This document shows, piece after piece, positions 60,641-64,000 of a DNA stretch of 64,000 nucleotides. Where the stretch lies: positions 1,132,478 through 1,196,477 of the forward strand of contig CAADRB010000001.1 of the NCBI GenBank assembly GCA_900708905.1. Reading direction: 5' to 3'. The DNA comes from Hymenolepis diminuta. Taxonomy: Eukaryota; Platyhelminthes; Cestoda; Cyclophyllidea; Hymenolepididae. The stretch's first letter is position 1, and every line of letters begins with the position of its first letter. The translations under genes were made by a program, and so were the position numbers. Under the pieces are notes generated by a model that saw nothing but the letters and a program-made list of their open reading frames with translations, did not search any database and was not told the origin of the DNA.

Positions 60641-62885
60641 CGGAACATATTATCTCTTCACTGACCCCAGTGACAGACATTGCGTAATCATTGTGATTTG
60701 TTGCTGAGGCAATATAGAAACCAATTAGTTGGCCAAAATAATTATCATTGAATAGATTAAAACTGGTTTGTAAAATGTACAATCACCTTCATTTTGAAAA
60801 CCATATTCTGTGTAATTTCACGTCAAACAGCATTTGAAATAAGCTATAAAAGAACTTATTTGTCGAATTATAATCCTAAAACAGATAAATCTCAGCTCTA
60901 TTGAAGGGAGATGCTTTCACTATCAATTTTATCCAAATTCTTGTCCTAGAATCTCTCTGATGGGAGACTCGTATTCTGCTATGCAATACTAGGTGGATTT
61001 TTTACAAGTACTGCTAATCATACCGTCCAATGAGTGTGTTCTGACTAGTGTCGAACCGTAGTCACACAATTTGCAGACGTGAGAGATAATATTTTTGGAC
61101 TGCTCATCATTATTATTTGCCTTAACACGAGAACTCTTAGCTGTTCGAAATCGGGTCATGTTCACAGTGCATCCTCGCTAAGCGACCTATCTAGTGTTTT
61201 GCTGCATCCAAAAAATTGTATTTAGTGCATTTGAACTAAAAATTACGAGGAAAATACGATCTTGCCAGGGGATGCATAATTTAAAATATTACAATTTCTG
61301 TGGAAAAAAACAAATTAAAAATGTATATCTTGATACAAAGCTTTCTACACAACCCTATTAGTGGTTGGGGTGTCTTTGCCCGAAAAGCTTCACTCCTTGC
61401 GATTCTGGAAAGCTTTTGATGGAAGTTTAGCTTTCAAACCAAGTGGGCAAAACCGTATCAGATGCTATTTGTGTTCCTCTCCGTTTCCTTAATTCTGCAA
61501 TTCATAAATCCATTCAAATTCTTCTGATTCCAGACACTTACACCCGAATAGGCCATATTTTATATACTAGGGTAATTGTGTCGCTCCCGTCTTCAGAGCT
61601 CCAGATGCCTCAGTCGGTAAAAGCCAAAGAGATATTTTTCCATATAATGGTCAAGATAGTAAAATGATAAATATTGTATGACTCAATCAAATGGAACTGT
61701 TGTTCATCACCAAAATCCACATAAAAGGCTTTGTTTAAAAACCAAAGAATCATAAATAAACAGATATAGAATTTCCAGGTTCTTCCATAATTTCGTTATT
61801 CCTAGGAGTTTTAAAACAAATTAATAGCACCACTTTATCATGCAGTTATGGAATGAATCAATACCAATATATAATATGAGGGAATCGGGTATCCACGAGA
61901 AAAATGCTTCAAATATTTTCCTCACATATATTACATTTATCTTACTGATGGTGTTAAGCATAGTATGCAAAACTTCTCACCTGAAAACTCATCTTATTTA
62001 CCAATGTGCCTCTGCCAAAACTTGAATAGCTTACTATTTGTGTCAACACTTTGGTCAGACTAGACGCGCAAAATATAAAACGACCTAGTTTTCAGAGAGC
62101 AGTGGAAGATTTTTCCAAACAAATCTGAGTCACTATGGTGAGTGGCAATGGGTGATGAATATTTTGTCTTTTGGGTGGAGATGAAGAGAAAAAGTTCACA
62201 AAATCAGCTCTTTCTTTTAAAGAAATAAATTTATTTCCCAGTTGAACACTCAGCACTCATAGAAATCACATTTTTTAAATATTTCAGGAAATATTAATGG
62301 TAATAACAGTTATCTATATAATTATAAAATAATTACTTATGTAATTAGTGAGGAAATTAGACAAACAGTTTGAGGTCCTTAAATTTTGTAAAGGGGATGG
62401 AGAGCTCAATATGTGTCCAATTTTGCCTTGTTCACTTAGCTAAGATTAGAGAACAAACGCTGTCATTTTCATACAACTTTCGGTAATTTGTAAAGTTTAT
62501 CAATCAGGCATCAGCAGAATGAATGTCCTTCACCCCGAAAAAATAAGAAAAAAGGGGAGTTGATTTGCTCTTCTGTGAAGTCGAAAATTATGCTTTCGAT
62601 ACCTATCTCTGCACTCTCAGTGAACAGAATGATAAACCGCACTGGTTAAGTCTAGCAAAGTAATTCGAGTTTCTTATCAATTTGACTCTATAAGGCTATA
62701 TATCTACTCTAGATGAATGTTGGAAAGTAATGTAATAAATGGGCTTTGGAGTGATTTTCAAAAAGGTCTTATTTACAGATCTGAGTAATGGTATTTGATG
62801 TTTGTAAAAAAATTGGAATTAGATGTCTAAATCATTATTTTCTCTTGTCGTTTGTCTTGGGTAACTGTACAAATAAAAAATTAAC

Positions 62886-62945
62886 TGATGGTTGCACAGT
62901 GGCTAACGTGCGAGTTAGAAGTCAGGAGATCGATGCTCGTGTGTA
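62886..62945 (+). repeat. tRNA-derived SINE-like head
   Basis: GATGGTTGCACAGTGGCTAA (A-box-like TGG-N-N-CAGTGG) is followed about 25 bases later by CAGGAGATCGATGCTCGTG, a degenerate pol III B box (compare GGTTCGANTCC). Layout and spacing are those of a tRNA-derived SINE promoter. It does not fold as an intact tRNA. Confidence 0.4.
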
Positions 62946-63484
62946 AAAAATCATATATCGATATGGGTAACCAATCGCATTGTTCACTTCTGGTTAGCAT
63001 GAGTGGTTATAGGATGCGAATTTCTCATAAGAACGGATTTCGACACCCTCTCCGTATACACGAAGAGTGTCGACAACATTCCTTAATTGGCTTCTGATTG
63101 ATCATCATCTATGCGCATATGACCGCAATCCACACTTTTCGAAATATTGCAGAAAAGCGATCATTATTGTAAATATATTTGGTAAGCATTTCCCAAACTC
63201 TACACCGTAGACACGGCATTTAAACACAAATTCTCGTTAGACCGATCGGAAAAAAAGGATGAAATGACTCATAGTAAACGAGTAGAAAAAAATATTGGAG
63301 AAAAATATTCTTTTCCATTTTTTTTTAAAACAACTGGCCTGGTATGGGAATATATGGCTCTTCCTGAACGAGTATAGTAAGGACGGGCTAGAAACTCGAA
63401 TATTCATACTGTCAATCTACAAATTCAATTAAAACGGTTTTGCATAGTGATTAATTATTTAATATCTTTCAAGCTGTTTTCGGG

Positions 63485-63610
63485 AAGAGCTTTTCAACAC
63501 TCATCTTGGGGATAGCGATATCGTCATGGAGCTCTCCTGGTGAGAAAATTGAATTCTGTCACCCCCGTATTAGTCAAATTAAACCAGCGAGTGCCTATCT
63601 CACGTCACTG
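63485..63610 (+). repeat. Dispersed repeat family 1, copy e
   Basis: TTGGGGATAGCGATATCGTC, then ATGGAGCTCTCCTGGTGAGA, then TAGTCAAATTAAACCAGCGA, in the order of the other copies. Confidence 0.55.
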
Positions 63611-64000
63611 GATGTGCGTCAAGGCTCATCGAACCCATGAATTTTAACGAACGTATTAACCACTTTACCACAGGCACAACTAACGTCTTTGCTCGGGCCT
63701 TGAATACCTCCGAATGAAGTTGTTTGTAATTAGCGTTATTAAGCATAATTTTGCTCTTAGTCTTTCAGCGGAATGCTAGAGCTTCAGTTTTGGGCAGCTC
63801 ATAACTGAAGTTTGTTACGTATTTTTACTTTGCATAATGGAGTGCAAAGGTTAATCTTTATGAAAGAATCTTAGAAAAAGGACATTTTCATACATACATT
63901 AAGCAACACCGTTTAGAAGTCTTTCTCAGGAATTTAATGATAACATCACAATATGCGATCGTATCAAATTGATTCACATATGAAAAATTGATTTCTTTAT

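Larger units (their letters stand above)
53706..64000. other. Gene-poor region with repeat fragments
   Basis: About 10 kb with no recognised gene. Contains a diverged repeat pair (55040-55170 and 56300-56425), a fragment resembling family 1 near 54748-54810, family 1 copy e at 63485-63610, a tRNA-like SINE head at 62886-62945, and one open exon-like stretch at 60367-60640. Frames on the minus strand at 56843-57127 and 57432-57635 match no family I know. Confidence 0.5.

Noticed and set aside
61585..61640. tRNA-like stretch GCCTCAGTCGGTAAAAGCC
   Set aside because: It resembles a D-arm, but no acceptor stem, anticodon arm or B box follows at the right distance.

Overview
The window is AT-rich eukaryotic nuclear DNA with two intron-rich protein genes and large stretches of apparently non-coding, repeat-scarred sequence. 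The clearest clue to the organism is intron architecture. Both genes carry micro-introns of 34-48 nt at their 5' ends and introns of hundreds to thousands of bases further 3'. That skew, with the AT-rich base composition and a decayed mariner element, fits a parasitic flatworm (Neodermata: tapeworm or fluke, with a tapeworm my preference). This is inference; no species-specific sequence was recognised.

Layout. 1-410: 3' end of a broken mariner transposase with a probable terminal inverted repeat. 411-15804: no recognisable gene. 15805-40404, minus strand: a complete RTEL1-type Fe-S DNA helicase, which I assembled as 24 coding exons giving 1135 residues in one unbroken frame. It has an XPD-type helicase core, one harmonin-N-like domain and a C-terminal RING. 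Its larger introns hold dispersed repeats and a 13-base assembly gap. 40405-43302: the 2.9 kb spacer between two divergent genes. 43303-52546, plus strand: a complete HBS1L (Hbs1) ribosome-rescue GTPase, 10 coding exons and 782 residues, with a poly(A) signal 50 bases after the stop. 52603-64000: no recognised gene, only several repeat families, a weak candidate small ORF at 53422-53679 and an open, exon-like stretch at 60367-60640.

How the genes work together: RTEL1 (genome and telomere maintenance in the nucleus) and HBS1L (rescue of stalled ribosomes in the cytoplasm) are unrelated in function. They are divergent neighbours and could share an intergenic promoter region, but nothing in the sequence proves co-regulation. 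No exotic new system was found. The most informative observations are the two GC-AG introns in RTEL1, its compact C-terminus (harmonin domain followed closely by a C3HC4 RING, no PIP box seen), the micro-introns and several uncatalogued dispersed repeat families.
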